This document shows positions 9,601-15,306 of a DNA stretch of 64,000 nucleotides, one piece after another. The notes beneath the pieces are model-generated. The model saw only the letters and a list, made by a program, of their open reading frames with translations. It had not been told where the DNA came from and ran no database searches. The position numbers and the translations under genes were made by a program. Position 1 is the first letter of the stretch; the number at the start of each line of letters is the position of its first letter. The stretch lies in the NCBI RefSeq assembly GCF_014879935.1, contig NZ_JACSRD010000169.1, positions 1-64,000 of the forward strand, in the 5' to 3' direction. Origin of the DNA: Prosthecobacter sp. Lineage in GTDB: Bacteria > Verrucomicrobiota > Verrucomicrobiia > Verrucomicrobiales > Verrucomicrobiaceae.

Positions 9601-10792
9601 ACGGGTCCTGCCAGTTCGGAACACCGTCGCCGTCCGGATCTTCGAACAAGGCCGTTTGCCAGGCGGTGGAGTTCACCTCGCTGTAGTTCGAATTGTCGCG
9701 CGGGAAAGGATCGCTTTCATTGGGCCAGCCGTCGCCGTCAAAGTCGGGCTGGTTGTCATATTGGTCGTAAGGAAACAGGTCGTAAAAGTTGCTCTGTCCG
9801 TCGTTGTCCGCATCTTCCAGGGGATACCAGGACCATGCCGTGTTGTTGTGGGGGCTGTTGTTGTCGTAGTCGGAAGGTGCTGGGTCGAGGTCGTTGGTGA
9901 TGCCGTCGCCATCGTCATCGTTGGACGTGTTGCTTGACCCGTTACTGGAGTCGTATGGCCACGAATCGTTGTAGTTCGGCACGCCATCACTGTCGCTGTC
10001 TCCGAAGAGGTCGCCATACCAGTAGATGGCATTGGCGGAGCTGAAGTTGGAGTAGTCGGATGGAAATGGATCGGAGCCGTTGTCATAACCATCGCCATCG
10101 GAATCGTTGTTGCCGTTGGCGCTGTCGGAGGGCCAGGCGTCATAGAAATTGAGGATCGAATCGTAGTCGTCATCACCCAGGGCGCTGCTGCCCCACTGCT
10201 GTCCATTCGCTGAGCTGGTGTTGTAAGGATCACCGGGGGCGGGATCGGTGCTGTCATCGATGCCATCGCCGTCGGCATCATTGTTGAGGGGATCGGCAGG
10301 ATAGAGGTCTAAAGGATTTTTGATGCCGTCTCCATCGTAGTCGAAGTACTTTGCTCCGCTGAATCCCGGCAGCTCACCATTCGGGTAAGTCACGCTGAAG
10401 CAGCCGTAGAAGTCATCGTGGTCGCTGACGCCATCCCCGTTGCTGTCCCAGTTCGTCAGCGAATAACCGTGACCGTTCTGCTGATTGGCCAGATGAATCT
10501 CGTCACCATCATTCAACCCGTCGTCATCGGTGTCATACAGGAACGGGTCGGAGCCTGCTGCGAGTTCTTCCTCATTGTAAGCCCCGTCGTGATCAACATC
10601 GATGTCGATGGCATCGAGCTGCGACAGCGAATAGCTGACTCCTTCGGAGGTCGTCCAGGTCTCGTTACTGCCATCGGCATCCCCGTCCGTCCAAGTCGAG
10701 TTGACGGGCTGAAGCGGCACCAGGGCGAGAGTGGCGATCAGATAACCATGCAAAACCCAAGCACGGCGGGACCAGGAGCGAAAATGGTTCAT
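662..10792 (-). CDS. Secreted Rhs/YD-repeat polymorphic toxin with predicted ADP-ribosyltransferase tip
   Basis: This is a 3,376-residue surface or secreted protein. Residues 1-32 look like an export signal. Residues ~85-1000 are rich in Asp loops of the DxDxDGxxD (thrombospondin type 3) kind, including eight composite ~57-residue units at ~171-630. Residues ~1037-1275 are Cys/His-rich. YD repeats follow from ~1690 to ~3050, and the Rhs core ends at DPDGLAEV near 3105. The last ~265 residues differ from the rest. They contain LYRG (~3254), SWST (~3307) and ESE (~3358), the R...STS...ExE pattern of ADP-ribosyltransferases, so the tip is probably an ART toxin. Two linkers (both containing GVSD) are encoded by palindromic REP-like DNA. 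The tip is visibly more AT-rich than the YD region, consistent with tip exchange. The architecture is certain; the ART call is motif-based. Confidence 0.9.
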   Translation of the reverse strand: MNHFRSWSRRAWVLHGYLIATLALVPLQPVNSTWTDGDADGSNETWTTSEGVSYSLSQLDAIDIDVDHDGAYNEEELAAGSDPFLYDTDDDGLNDGDEIHLANQQNGHGYSLTNWDSNGDGVSDHDDFYGCFSVTYPNGELPGFSGAKYFDYDGDGIKNPLDLYPADPLNNDADGDGIDDSTDPAPGDPYNTSSANGQQWGSSALGDDDYDSILNFYDAWPSDSANGNNDSDGDGYDNGSDPFPSDYSNFSSANAIYWYGDLFGDSDSDGVPNYNDSWPYDSSNGSSNTSNDDDGDGITNDLDPAPSDYDNNSPHNNTAWSWYPLEDADNDGQSNFYDLFPYDQYDNQPDFDGDGWPNESDPFPRDNSNYSEVNSTAWQTALFEDPDGDGVPNWQDPYPSDFYNGDADYDDDGIVNESDPFPADGANYSEVNQTSWGGSVLGDDDIDGILNWQDPTPSGDGPSTSDSDGDMIDDSIDPAPSDQNNYSTHNWQSWYTDVFGDEDGDGTLNFWDQWIGDPYNGYPPTYDTDGDGFSDDVDPASGDFSNYSSYNYTSWYSDALNDADNDGTANFFDYQPYGDSNVDSDGDGLYDSNDPAPNDYTNHSYVNNTWWYSNALGDDDSDTIINFEDPYPSGPPPPPDSDGDGLDVNAEQYWGTSDNAVDSDGDGLNDDEEVNCFGTHPANAYSRSQYLGWGDRYTDWELVDLTDSDGDEIPSRIEQHYGLNPNWAGDALLDRDNDGTNNISQYQAGMALDLHLDAYDSDGDGMTDVFEDAYSQVLSRNNPGDAVLDADGDGVLNYEEHALLISPMNMDTIQLGGLKDLQWLMLSVRYAIGTTPPETDADGNGTPDWADAVRTTPTAPDYYHFTRALVEDLDGDGMPDAWEHQYGRWKYPSGGLDPRLALDAGRDPDGDGLSNLTEYRFGTNPLAPETQQGLNDRSKFYRNGSPTVTTGGALLSRYRAQMASDLQGDPSYRRFNFGETGGAGPTEPGGAGNPPSFTMSVSRWYHDAIGAFVDATYQKEPEGESWILDSWNKSLHPCKSVDCSQCIDGYKTCVTCDGVGTLDCYHTTSCPPTIKSNCPQGVHDRPCPGGVHVIPCPSDRLHYSQQKSKVCEEPDHAHSISSCYQLLCSDDEHEHGSECYGWLNCTSHVHDDSCYDYATISCMEDGCPAGQLCGEDCSQIIIGSCPGENCPYRPSIPCPTCNETGSRMINCPDPDPYSCPDRPECPDPECEDGSIKCTNCSGGFNCGCGNADCECYGNDVDCQYRERDIDPDVYWAEAGELSITYNDGADTSRWAVLRNGSVVGYLGPNTDSRSVSLDEVAEEESATITLEPLDDDPPEDPESGGGGADVSINDSAGSRYRKLGLDGLPMADGKPQMQDESGESPEETYIDAFTRQLRHSVSDIYATADGALLPLMIRRDASSEIWQMKSGQRPEEKPELAFGAAWTSNVCAYVKFERDVFLDPDPDDSNAPPRPGRLRATVVDEQGSMQSYLHGASLPAGGGSTRMGWASPMYLAATYESSEATGPLSTQTFYNPQISQMGGIQVPATYPTMQPLPYVQTTMVPLSFVQFSVGGLGGSGNGAGRHPSVSSIANEYFAGGGNTGRWVHNGEELVDAKTAQNMFNGSMLVKKFGTTCFYEPAGIEQLMRADRIDAESTAFSQVSYARLREVRDRLGNRLCYAYPGPGTLIPERIYDPERPGHAVQILQQDGRVKAVSGPGGQTVEYSYSGQTLQSVSRGGTVVQYAYDMNMQVGGESRSFKHIDLHSITDELGRSYVFHREFDNGRADRFRGYRAGRPRLIAEVTSPGGRIQLSSQWGQTSPLLVGGAPAHSNTVRTCEAYDGTLTTYTFENPVIYDPRFAFALQGNEANSITVTYTSMSVTQSKNGENFGTETYTYNPLASFALATATDRSGHTTSFTYGPEGYDDPLTETDAQSHAKHFTYDPATRIMTSMTDAMGVRTEYEIDNSRTITRDGMTIEVRGLKTDERVFNASGQLLRQTRYSYDHPTFPGLITKQWTISSSEEVMPSSVTLTTLGQPQDGQGANPGWWREVTQTSGTATGQGGLAEAISTTTTIHDFNGAKRSVIDGRGFITNFDYDEAGRLVSVTHPDGSTKGLDYDAHGNLVQETNENGVSTFHEYDSLNRRVQTTLDLNGNGSPDPSYNPASSGPTGSTISYDGDIVTTTTYNQRSQVTSQTDPRGLITVNDYDAAGRLISVNRGGLLTEFFYDGVNNGGSVFDTSAIKPNRTIDPRGVQTSVVYDSLYRPVSSTVMAPGITAVTLTTYDAAGRPLTVTDPLGRVTTNVYDGLGQLVEVIEPDTTVDTTDNPSVRTFYTHHGKPWKVIDQMGHETRTLYDALGRPVQVVSPAVDGVSAITTSEYDAAGNAIKVTDALGRETATVYDERNRPVAVYAPTVWDANEAEFVRPVTQTAYDALGQVTQVTDPMGAVTTKHYDRAGRNWKIEAPVIQGAGVSDPQKPTTITTFDPGGLALTVTNPLNQTVTNTYDALGRLITTLDAENITNSFGYDDAGNRTSVTDGNEQTTTFAYDGLNRLVSQRFANGDEWSYEYNAIQKLSQTSPRGIVTSYSYDTRDRLKTVSTQGGGVSDSPPAVTRSYTYDNAGKLLTVSEGSATTPSDVSYTYDAMGRVTAESSHGQTHFYQYDLAGNRTQATYSTGRVVETTYDGLNRPHLIAEGGRLTRYGYDLAGRAVVLVAGNGQTSQNTYDALGRLTDRTLFRTQAMTDSDVLAEFAWHHDLLGNVKKQEEIWPGELGRAAGVRSTTMGYDDNNRLTSETISHPTEGTQSTTYSYDDANNRDTKTVTGGAEPGHWAYTYNVANQLTAWEHLDYPGGSVLRSASLTYDDAGNRTSQAVTQVSGSYNPTHNPQPAVSGLTTYTWDAQDRLASVTLPASVAAGVSTPSRTFRYAYDYRTRRVGTVEQTLLSAAEKRTSITFSGGLSVAEYESTVPVNSPPSALSSTPTVEYTRGPDMGGGVGGLLYTSRSESASVSSSRTLRYNLSNGRGDIVAQSDSYASLTWTASYEAYGKRTKETGTNLDKQRANSKDEDPTGLLNEGFRYRDIETGVWLSRDPAGFVDGPNLYAYVKQNPWTAFDPDGLAEVKGYYKNKERKGVTRLEADENGAPQTREGPNGLEVRANHYTDAGDRMFSWFNGPQGEPNDSAWEPASRYGVKAPTSSAKGEWGTNVQRNLKAMGEAGNSPGVQTAGTVARASIEISAMLMTGGMTRIPFRPGAAGAEEMVTLYRGVNSTHAKYAEALQGIATPNKSWWQFWKRGASTLEHNAGRGGTLSSPYTSWSTNPEVAKNFALRTSGEGTVITTQVPRSAMIQSPNLKSVSLMQGGGVVSESEVLLRGTVKGTAERTTLW
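2979..3001 (-). repeat. REP-like palindrome, GGAG head, inside the Rhs gene
   Basis: On the minus strand a GGAG tetranucleotide is followed by an 8-bp perfect stem (GGGGAGTC/GACTCCCC) with loop TCC. It is translated as part of a linker containing GGGVSDSPP between two YD repeats. Its loop and flank (CCAAGGAG) match the element at 3376. Confidence 0.7.
3376..3397 (-). repeat. REP-like palindrome, GGAG head, inside the Rhs gene
   Basis: On the minus strand GGAG, one base, then a 7-bp perfect stem (GGGGGTC/GACCCCC) around loop TCC. It is translated as the linker GAGVSDPQ. It shares the CCAAGGAG flank and the TCTCCGA centre with the element at 2979. Confidence 0.7.
6960..7685 (-). other. Cys/His-rich zinc-finger-like region of the Rhs protein
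   Basis: Residues ~1037-1275 contain dozens of cysteines. Four short motifs resemble the DnaJ CXXCXGXG zinc-binding unit (CSQCIDGY, CVTCDGVG, CPTCNETG, CTNCSGGF). Between them lie three tandem units of the form C-x3/4-(D/E/S)H-x-H-x3-CY (around HAHSISSCY, HEHGSECY and HVHDDSCY). This is a sub-region of the Rhs CDS and not a separate gene. Confidence 0.8.
8880..10285 (-). repeat. Eight tandem composite Asp-rich repeats inside the Rhs gene
   Basis: Within residues ~171-630 of the Rhs protein a ~57-residue unit recurs eight times. Each has a DxDGDGxxD loop, then DP(A/F)P/S-x-D, then a spacer with conserved N, S/Y and W (NxSxxNxxxWY-like), then a second loop G/xDxDxDGxxNF, and then PxD. The two loops resemble calcium-binding TSP3/EF-type loops; the Trp spacer between them is not part of the standard TSP3 unit. 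The array ends at a run of five prolines. Confidence 0.8.
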
Positions 10793-10987
10793 GGCGGTGA
10801 GATCGTGAAACTAATTTCCGCGCCTGTTTACTGAATTTACCCTGAACGAGGCAAGCAAATTCCACAGGCCGAATCCCGGGTGAATCGTTATTTATCCATG
10901 AAGTGTTCGTTTAGACATGGGCAGACCTGCCTATATGCAGGCCGTGCGCTTGACAGGAAACCTTTGATTGGTCACGCCGTTCGCTGA

Positions 10988-11353
10988 TCAGGCCAGTTCC
11001 ACCTCAAAATAGTCATCCTCCGCGATGTCCGGGATGCCGACGACGAGGACGCGCATTTTCCCTCGAGCGCCGTGGACGACGCCGGGCGGGATGTGGACGA
11101 GGGAGCCTTTGCTCACGGGTTGTTCGACGCCGTCGAGCATGACGGAGCCGCCACCTTCGAGAACGTAGTAGAGCTCCGTGGAGCGCTTGTGGTAGTGCAG
11201 CTTCGCACCATCGATGTCCACGGCGTGTGCCCAGGCGGCGGGGTTCGATTCGGCATCCTCGCGGCTGATTAGACGGTCGCGCCAGCCGCAGGTGCTGCGC
11301 TCACGCGGCGTGTGGCCTTCGTGGCGGATGAGCAGCGGGCCGGAGGCTGACAT
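10988..11353 (-). CDS. Small cupin-domain protein
   Basis: This 121-residue single-domain cupin has both conserved motifs. Motif 1 is HYHKRSTELYYVLEG (metal-binding His, His and Glu). Motif 2 is GSLVHIPPGVVH (Pro, Gly and His). It is cytosolic, with no signal peptide. Such small cupins bind metal and act as sugar isomerases, epimerases or ligand sensors; the substrate cannot be read from the sequence. It starts 6 nt after the stop of the CII-like regulator gene at 11360-11845, so the two are probably co-transcribed. Confidence 0.85.
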   Translation of the reverse strand: MSASGPLLIRHEGHTPRERSTCGWRDRLISREDAESNPAAWAHAVDIDGAKLHYHKRSTELYYVLEGGGSVMLDGVEQPVSKGSLVHIPPGVVHGARGKMRVLVVGIPDIAEDDYFEVELA

Positions 11354-11359
11354 CGGCGG

Positions 11360-11845
11360 CTATTTCCTCGGCTGGTGAGTGCGGATCTCTTCGGCGAGGT
11401 GGGCAAAGTCACCCTTTTCGCACAGGCGCACGAAGCCTTCGGTGAAGCGTTTCAGTTCGTCCCACACCTTGCGAATGTGCTCGGCCTCATCCGCCGTGAT
11501 GCGGTTGTCCGCGGCGGATTTGCTGATGGCGGTGAGCAGATCGGCGAACTGCTGCACGATCTCCTGCGTGGCGGGCATCAGCTCCATGCCACGCGGACCG
11601 CCGCCGACGGGGTTCTGCACGAAAACGCCATTCGCCTTGTGGCAGAGCCACTGGATGAGCTGCGGATCACGCGTGATCTCGAAGAGCTGCCGCACGCGAT
11701 CCAGGGGATTCGCGGTGCCGCTGCCCTGCAGTTCGTCCGGCTGCGACCACTTGTAGGCGAGCGAGAGTGAGACACCCATCTGCGCGGCCACTTCTTTGAA
11801 GCTGGTGCGTTCGACGGCCTTGCTGATGACTTCATGCGAGTCCAT
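11360..11845 (-). CDS. Helix-turn-helix regulator, phage CII-like
   Basis: This 161-residue protein has an N-terminal DNA-binding segment (SFKEVAAQMGVSLSLAYKWSQ) typical of a helix-turn-helix. After a linker come a helical region (LDRVRQLFEITRD, then QWLCHKANGVFVQNP) and a C-terminal helical tail. The pattern resembles regulators grouped with phage CII-type proteins in Verrucomicrobiota and Planctomycetota; that assignment is from memory of the pattern. The frame stays open to a TTG at 11881, but the ATG at 11845 (MDSHEVISK) sits at the start of the recognisable domain. It lies directly upstream of the cupin gene and probably regulates itself and nearby genes. Confidence 0.7.
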   Translation of the reverse strand: MDSHEVISKAVERTSFKEVAAQMGVSLSLAYKWSQPDELQGSGTANPLDRVRQLFEITRDPQLIQWLCHKANGVFVQNPVGGGPRGMELMPATQEIVQQFADLLTAISKSAADNRITADEAEHIRKVWDELKRFTEGFVRLCEKGDFAHLAEEIRTHQPRK

Positions 11846-11980
11846 GGCCCGATTTGTTTCAGAACTGGAGCCGTTTGGCAAGCGCCATCGTCAGTTCCCC
11901 GATCCTGCGTGCTCCGTTGCACTTTTAAGACAGCTTTCTCCTTGTTTGTGGCGGCAGGGCCACCTTAAGCTCCGGCCCTC

Positions 11981-12766
11981 ATGAAAAAACTCCATCTTTT
12001 GCTCCTCGCAGCGGCCTCCTTTGCGCTGACCTCCTGCCTTGAAATCAAATCCACCGTCATCGCGAACAAGGATGGCACCGCCACCATCGAAGAATCGATG
12101 CTGCTCAGCGCCCAGCTCGCCGCCATGGCTGCCGCAGGCGGTGGTCAGGCCGACCAGCTCAAGGGTCTGGTGATGGACAAGGAGAAGGCCGAGGCACGTG
12201 CGAAGAAGCTCGGCGAGGGCGTGACTCTGAAATCTCTCGAAGAGGTCAAATCCCCCGATGGCAAGACTGGAACGAAGGTCGTTTTCGCCGTCGCGGACAT
12301 TTCGAAGCTGAAGTACGTGCCCTTCGAGCCGGAGCAGGAGGGCAAGCCCTCCAAGACCGAGCCGATGACCTTCGCCCTGAGCGGCTCCACGCTGACGATC
12401 ACCAATCCGGAGGCCGACAAGAGGAAGGAGGCCGATCCCAACAAGCCAAAGAAGGGCGCCGCTGAAATCGCGCAGATGAAGGCCCAGATGGCGATGATGC
12501 GCCCGATGTTCGCCGGCATGCGCCTCTCCGTGGAAGTGAAGGGCGCGGGCGGCATCGGCAGCACCGACGCCACTCACGCGAACGATGGCACGATCAGCTA
12601 CCTGGACATCCAGTTCGACAAGCTCATGGACAATGCGGAAGCCTTTGCGGAGATCATGGAGACTGGCGACAACGGCCTGAGCATGGCCGACGCCGCTTCG
12701 AAATTCAGCAAGGTCGAAGGCCTCAAGATTGAAGGCAAGAAGGTCGTCACCGCCGAGCTGAAGTAA
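11981..12766 (+). CDS. Predicted lipoprotein of unknown function
   Basis: This 261-residue protein begins with a lipoprotein signal (hydrophobic run then LTSC), so mature lipidation is expected at Cys19 (the C of LTSC). The mature part has an alternating charged, beta-rich appearance with a Lys/Glu-rich middle and a helical Met-rich stretch (AQMKAQMAMMRPM). I do not recognise a domain. It is a single-gene unit on the plus strand, closed by the strong hairpin at 12802-12829. Confidence 0.75.
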   Translation: MKKLHLLLLAAASFALTSCLEIKSTVIANKDGTATIEESMLLSAQLAAMAAAGGGQADQLKGLVMDKEKAEARAKKLGEGVTLKSLEEVKSPDGKTGTKVVFAVADISKLKYVPFEPEQEGKPSKTEPMTFALSGSTLTITNPEADKRKEADPNKPKKGAAEIAQMKAQMAMMRPMFAGMRLSVEVKGAGGIGSTDATHANDGTISYLDIQFDKLMDNAEAFAEIMETGDNGLSMADAASKFSKVEGLKIEGKKVVTAELK

Positions 12767-12801
12767 TCCGGCGCTTTCCCGGTCGGATTCAAATCAACGC
12801 G

Positions 12802-12833
12802 ATGGCCGGGGTCTCGAAGCCCCGGCCATTGTT
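12802..12833. terminator. Bidirectional terminator hairpin
   Basis: A perfect 10-bp GC-rich stem (ATGGCCGGGG/CCCCGGCCAT) with loop TCTCGAAG lies between two convergent genes, the lipoprotein ending at 12766 and nnrS ending at 12853. The 3' side on the plus strand is TGTTCGTTT. Confidence 0.8.
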
Positions 12834-12852
12834 CGTTTCTGGACGGAGCGTC

Positions 12853-14043
12853 TCAAGGCTCCTCATCCCGCTTCACAAACCGTTTTCGGTGCCACAGCAG
12901 CCACAGAAGCGACAGCAGACCCCAGGTCCACGCCGCGTAGATGTGATGGGAAAGGGTCGTCGATGGCACCCACGCGGGCGTGGCACGCGTCAGAGCGGCC
13001 AGGATGCCGAGGAAGACGAGAAACCGCACCCACTTCGATCTCACGAAGAAGCCGTCCAGGTCGCCGCTGTGCCCAAACAGCACGCGCGAGCCCACGATCA
13101 GCATCAGCATCCCAAATCCGCCAATGTAGAGCAGATGCTCGATACTGATGTGCTGCGGGTAAAAGAACCCTGCGAGCACCAGGCCGGAAAATCCGGTGCC
13201 GAGCGCCCAGAACAGCCCCGTGGTCAGCGATCCGGCCTGCTGTGGCCTCCAACGCACCTCGATGAGCAGATAAGCCAGCGCCACGAGCGAACGTAGCGCA
13301 TAACCCGCGATGACTTGACCGGAGGCTTCGAGGAAAAAACTGCCCACCAACAACATGGCGGCGGCGATGGCGCGAATGAGCTTCGCCCTGCTCTGCGCAG
13401 CGGTTCTTGGATCGCCAAAGTCACCCCCGAGCATGCGCGGAAACACAAAGGAGCCGATCCCAAGCACCGGCGGCAGCAGCAGCCCCTGGTAGAGCAGCAG
13501 ATTCGCCAGCCGCAGGCGTTCGGGCGTCGTCACCGCCGATTGCAGCAGAGCTCCCGCCACTCCGCAGGCCATTCCGGTGAGCGCGAGCAGCATCTGCGGC
13601 GGCGGCGCCTCCTTGCGGAAACGAACGATGCGGATGATCAGGCTGAGCATCAACGACACCAGCAGCGCGATGAAGAACGCATCTCCCCACGCGAGATGCA
13701 GCGTGAGATGACTGACACCGCAGCCCAGATGGAGTGCCAAGAGCCAGAACAACTCCAGTGGTGTGAGTTTCGGTGCCGTCGCCATGCGCGGGCCGGCCGT
13801 TCCGAGGAAGCCGACGACAAACGCACCGCCGAACGCCTCGATCATCAGGCGTGCGTGGACGAAATTCGGGTAGAAGCCAAGCTTCTGGGCATAAAACAAC
13901 GGCCACAACGACACGCCGATGAGGCTCCAGACCGCTCCGCTGGCGAAGAACACGCGATAGGGCTCCGACGCCAGCCAGCACAGCCCGGTTTTGCGCGGGC
14001 CTCTGGCTTTGTGCTTCTTGTGTTTGCAGGCGGGAAAGCTCAT
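12853..14043 (-). CDS. nnrS: NnrS family heme/copper membrane protein
   Basis: This 396-residue polytopic membrane protein has about twelve hydrophobic segments. An early segment (FASGAVWSLIGVSLWPLFY), a His-containing stretch (NFVHARLMIEAFGGAFVVGFLGTA) and later conserved blocks are typical of NnrS. NnrS proteins are linked to nitric-oxide and nitrite stress and protect against nitrosative damage. Its ATG overlaps the stop codon of the upstream truncated globin by four bases (ATGA), implying translational coupling. The pairing with a group III globin, and with an exported globin on the other strand, supports an NO-related role. Confidence 0.85.
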   Translation of the reverse strand: MSFPACKHKKHKARGPRKTGLCWLASEPYRVFFASGAVWSLIGVSLWPLFYAQKLGFYPNFVHARLMIEAFGGAFVVGFLGTAGPRMATAPKLTPLELFWLLALHLGCGVSHLTLHLAWGDAFFIALLVSLMLSLIIRIVRFRKEAPPPQMLLALTGMACGVAGALLQSAVTTPERLRLANLLLYQGLLLPPVLGIGSFVFPRMLGGDFGDPRTAAQSRAKLIRAIAAAMLLVGSFFLEASGQVIAGYALRSLVALAYLLIEVRWRPQQAGSLTTGLFWALGTGFSGLVLAGFFYPQHISIEHLLYIGGFGMLMLIVGSRVLFGHSGDLDGFFVRSKWVRFLVFLGILAALTRATPAWVPSTTLSHHIYAAWTWGLLSLLWLLWHRKRFVKRDEEP

Positions 14044-14501
14044 GCGGCGGAGGCTTTGTAACGCGCATAGCGCTCCCGCTGTTCGGGCGTGAGACTGGCG
14101 GGATCAAATCGCGGATCAGCCACCTGGTTGATGCGGGCGTGAATCACGTTCGCCATGTCAGCGGCGCAGTTCTTGATGTGCTCGGCATGCTCGCCAGCAA
14201 ACAGATCATCCACCGTCGCTCGAAACAGCATCAGCCAGCGGTCGAATTGCTCGCGCCCCATCGCCGTCTGCGGCACCAGCTTCGCATGCGCGGCCAGCGG
14301 ATTGCCTGTGTAGCCGCCGCTGCGGAAGAGCACCGTCTCCCAGAAGGCATACATCTTCGGCAGATGCGTGGTCCAGTTGGTCTGCGCGACACGGTCGAAG
14401 ATGAAGCCGAGCAGCTCGTCGCCACGCACACGTTCGTAAAAGGCGTTCACCAGCGTCTCGATCTCGGCGCGGCCTTGGATGTCAGGTTTGGGTTCAAACA
14501 T
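14040..14501 (-). CDS. Group III truncated hemoglobin
   Basis: This 153-residue cytosolic globin has the group III pattern: DIQGRAEIETLVNAFYERV at the start, then LLGFIFDRVAQTNWTTHLPKMYAFWE, GYTGNPLAAHAKL (proximal His region) and FDRWLMLFRATVDDLF. The reading frame extends to a GTG at 14528, but the ATG at 14501 fits the family start. Members bind O2 or NO and are often tied to NO detoxification or microaerobic growth. It overlaps nnrS by four bases, and its upstream region carries ATGCA-type repeats shared with the divergent globin gene. Confidence 0.85.
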   Translation of the reverse strand: MFEPKPDIQGRAEIETLVNAFYERVRGDELLGFIFDRVAQTNWTTHLPKMYAFWETVLFRSGGYTGNPLAAHAKLVPQTAMGREQFDRWLMLFRATVDDLFAGEHAEHIKNCAADMANVIHARINQVADPRFDPASLTPEQRERYARYKASAA

Positions 14502-14603
14502 GCACCCACGATGCAACAATGCGGACACTTGTCATTGCACGCTTCCTGTCGGCCACTGCGCACCGATTGGCCGCGCAACGACGGCACAGCAGCTCGCAAG
14601 ATC

Positions 14604-14630
14604 GGTGCATTGATGCATCGCTGATGCAAC
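14604..14630. promoter_or_regulatory. Candidate NO-responsive operator between divergent globin genes
   Basis: A perfect palindrome TGCAT-TG-ATGCA lies at 14606-14617, followed by a further GATGCAAC at 14623-14630. A second GATGCAAC is at 14510-14517, next to the start of the group III globin. Repeats of ATGCAT are the core of NsrR (Rrf2-family) operators, but the spacing differs from the classical NsrR site, so the identity of the regulator is open. Confidence 0.5.
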
Positions 14631-14649
14631 TTATGTAGAGGTCTCAACC

Positions 14650-15240
14650 ATGAAATTGATCCTCTCCTCCATCGCCACCATCACAGCCGTGATGACGCTC
14701 CTCGTGAACGCCGCGCTCGCCGCCGATCCGGCCTCCGTCGCCACTGAATCCGCCCCCAACAGCGTTTGCCCTGTCACGGGAAAGCCGGTCGATCCTGCCA
14801 TCACGGCCGACTATGAAGGATTGAAGTGGGCCTTTGCGAAGGAAGCCTGCAAAACCAAATGGCTCAAGGCCCGCGAAGACAGCCTGTATCAAAAACTCGG
14901 CGGCAAGGCGGCCATTGACGCCGTGGTGGACGCCTTCTACGTCAAGGTGCTGGCCGACAACCGCGTGAAGGATTTCTTTGCCGACGTGAGCATGGACAAG
15001 CAGCGCCGGAAGCAGAAGGAATTCCTCTCCTTCGCGTTCGGCGGTCCGCTTCCCTGGACCGGCAAGGACATGCGCAAGGCGCACGACGGCATGGGCCTGA
15101 CCGAGGAGCACTTCAATGCCATCGCAGAGAACCTGGTCGGCACCTTGAAGGACTTCAAAGTGAAACAGGAACTCATCGACCAGGTCGTCGCCATCGCCCT
15201 GACGACGAAGGACGACGTGCTCGGCCGTCCCAAAAAATAA
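14650..15240 (+). CDS. Exported YHS-like/truncated hemoglobin fusion
   Basis: The 196-residue protein has a clear Sec signal peptide (cleavage after ALA, near residue 24). A short YHS-like segment follows (CPVTGKPVD, then YEGLKWAFAKEAC), and then a group I type truncated globin (LYQKLGGKAAIDAVVDAFYVKVLADNRVKDFF, with KDMRKAHDGMGLTEEHF carrying the proximal His). YHS segments bind metal. Fused to a globin and exported, the protein would act on NO, O2 or heme in the periplasm. It is divergent from the cytosolic globin/nnrS operon and separated from it by ATGCA-rich DNA. Confidence 0.85.
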   Translation: MKLILSSIATITAVMTLLVNAALAADPASVATESAPNSVCPVTGKPVDPAITADYEGLKWAFAKEACKTKWLKAREDSLYQKLGGKAAIDAVVDAFYVKVLADNRVKDFFADVSMDKQRRKQKEFLSFAFGGPLPWTGKDMRKAHDGMGLTEEHFNAIAENLVGTLKDFKVKQELIDQVVAIALTTKDDVLGRPKK

Positions 15241-15269
15241 CGGTCCCACGAATTTCGGCTCGGATTCGA

Positions 15270-15306
15270 CCTCATGGCGGCGTTACATGCCCGCCATGAG
15301 GTTTTT
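15270..15306 (+). terminator. Intrinsic-terminator-like hairpin overlapping the next gene start
   Basis: An 11-bp perfect stem (CCTCATGGCGG/CCGCCATGAGG), loop CGTTACATGC and a TTTTT run at 15302-15306 form a textbook intrinsic terminator just after the globin stop. Both possible ATG starts of the esterase gene (15287 in the loop, 15296 in the 3' arm) are inside it. Confidence 0.7.
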
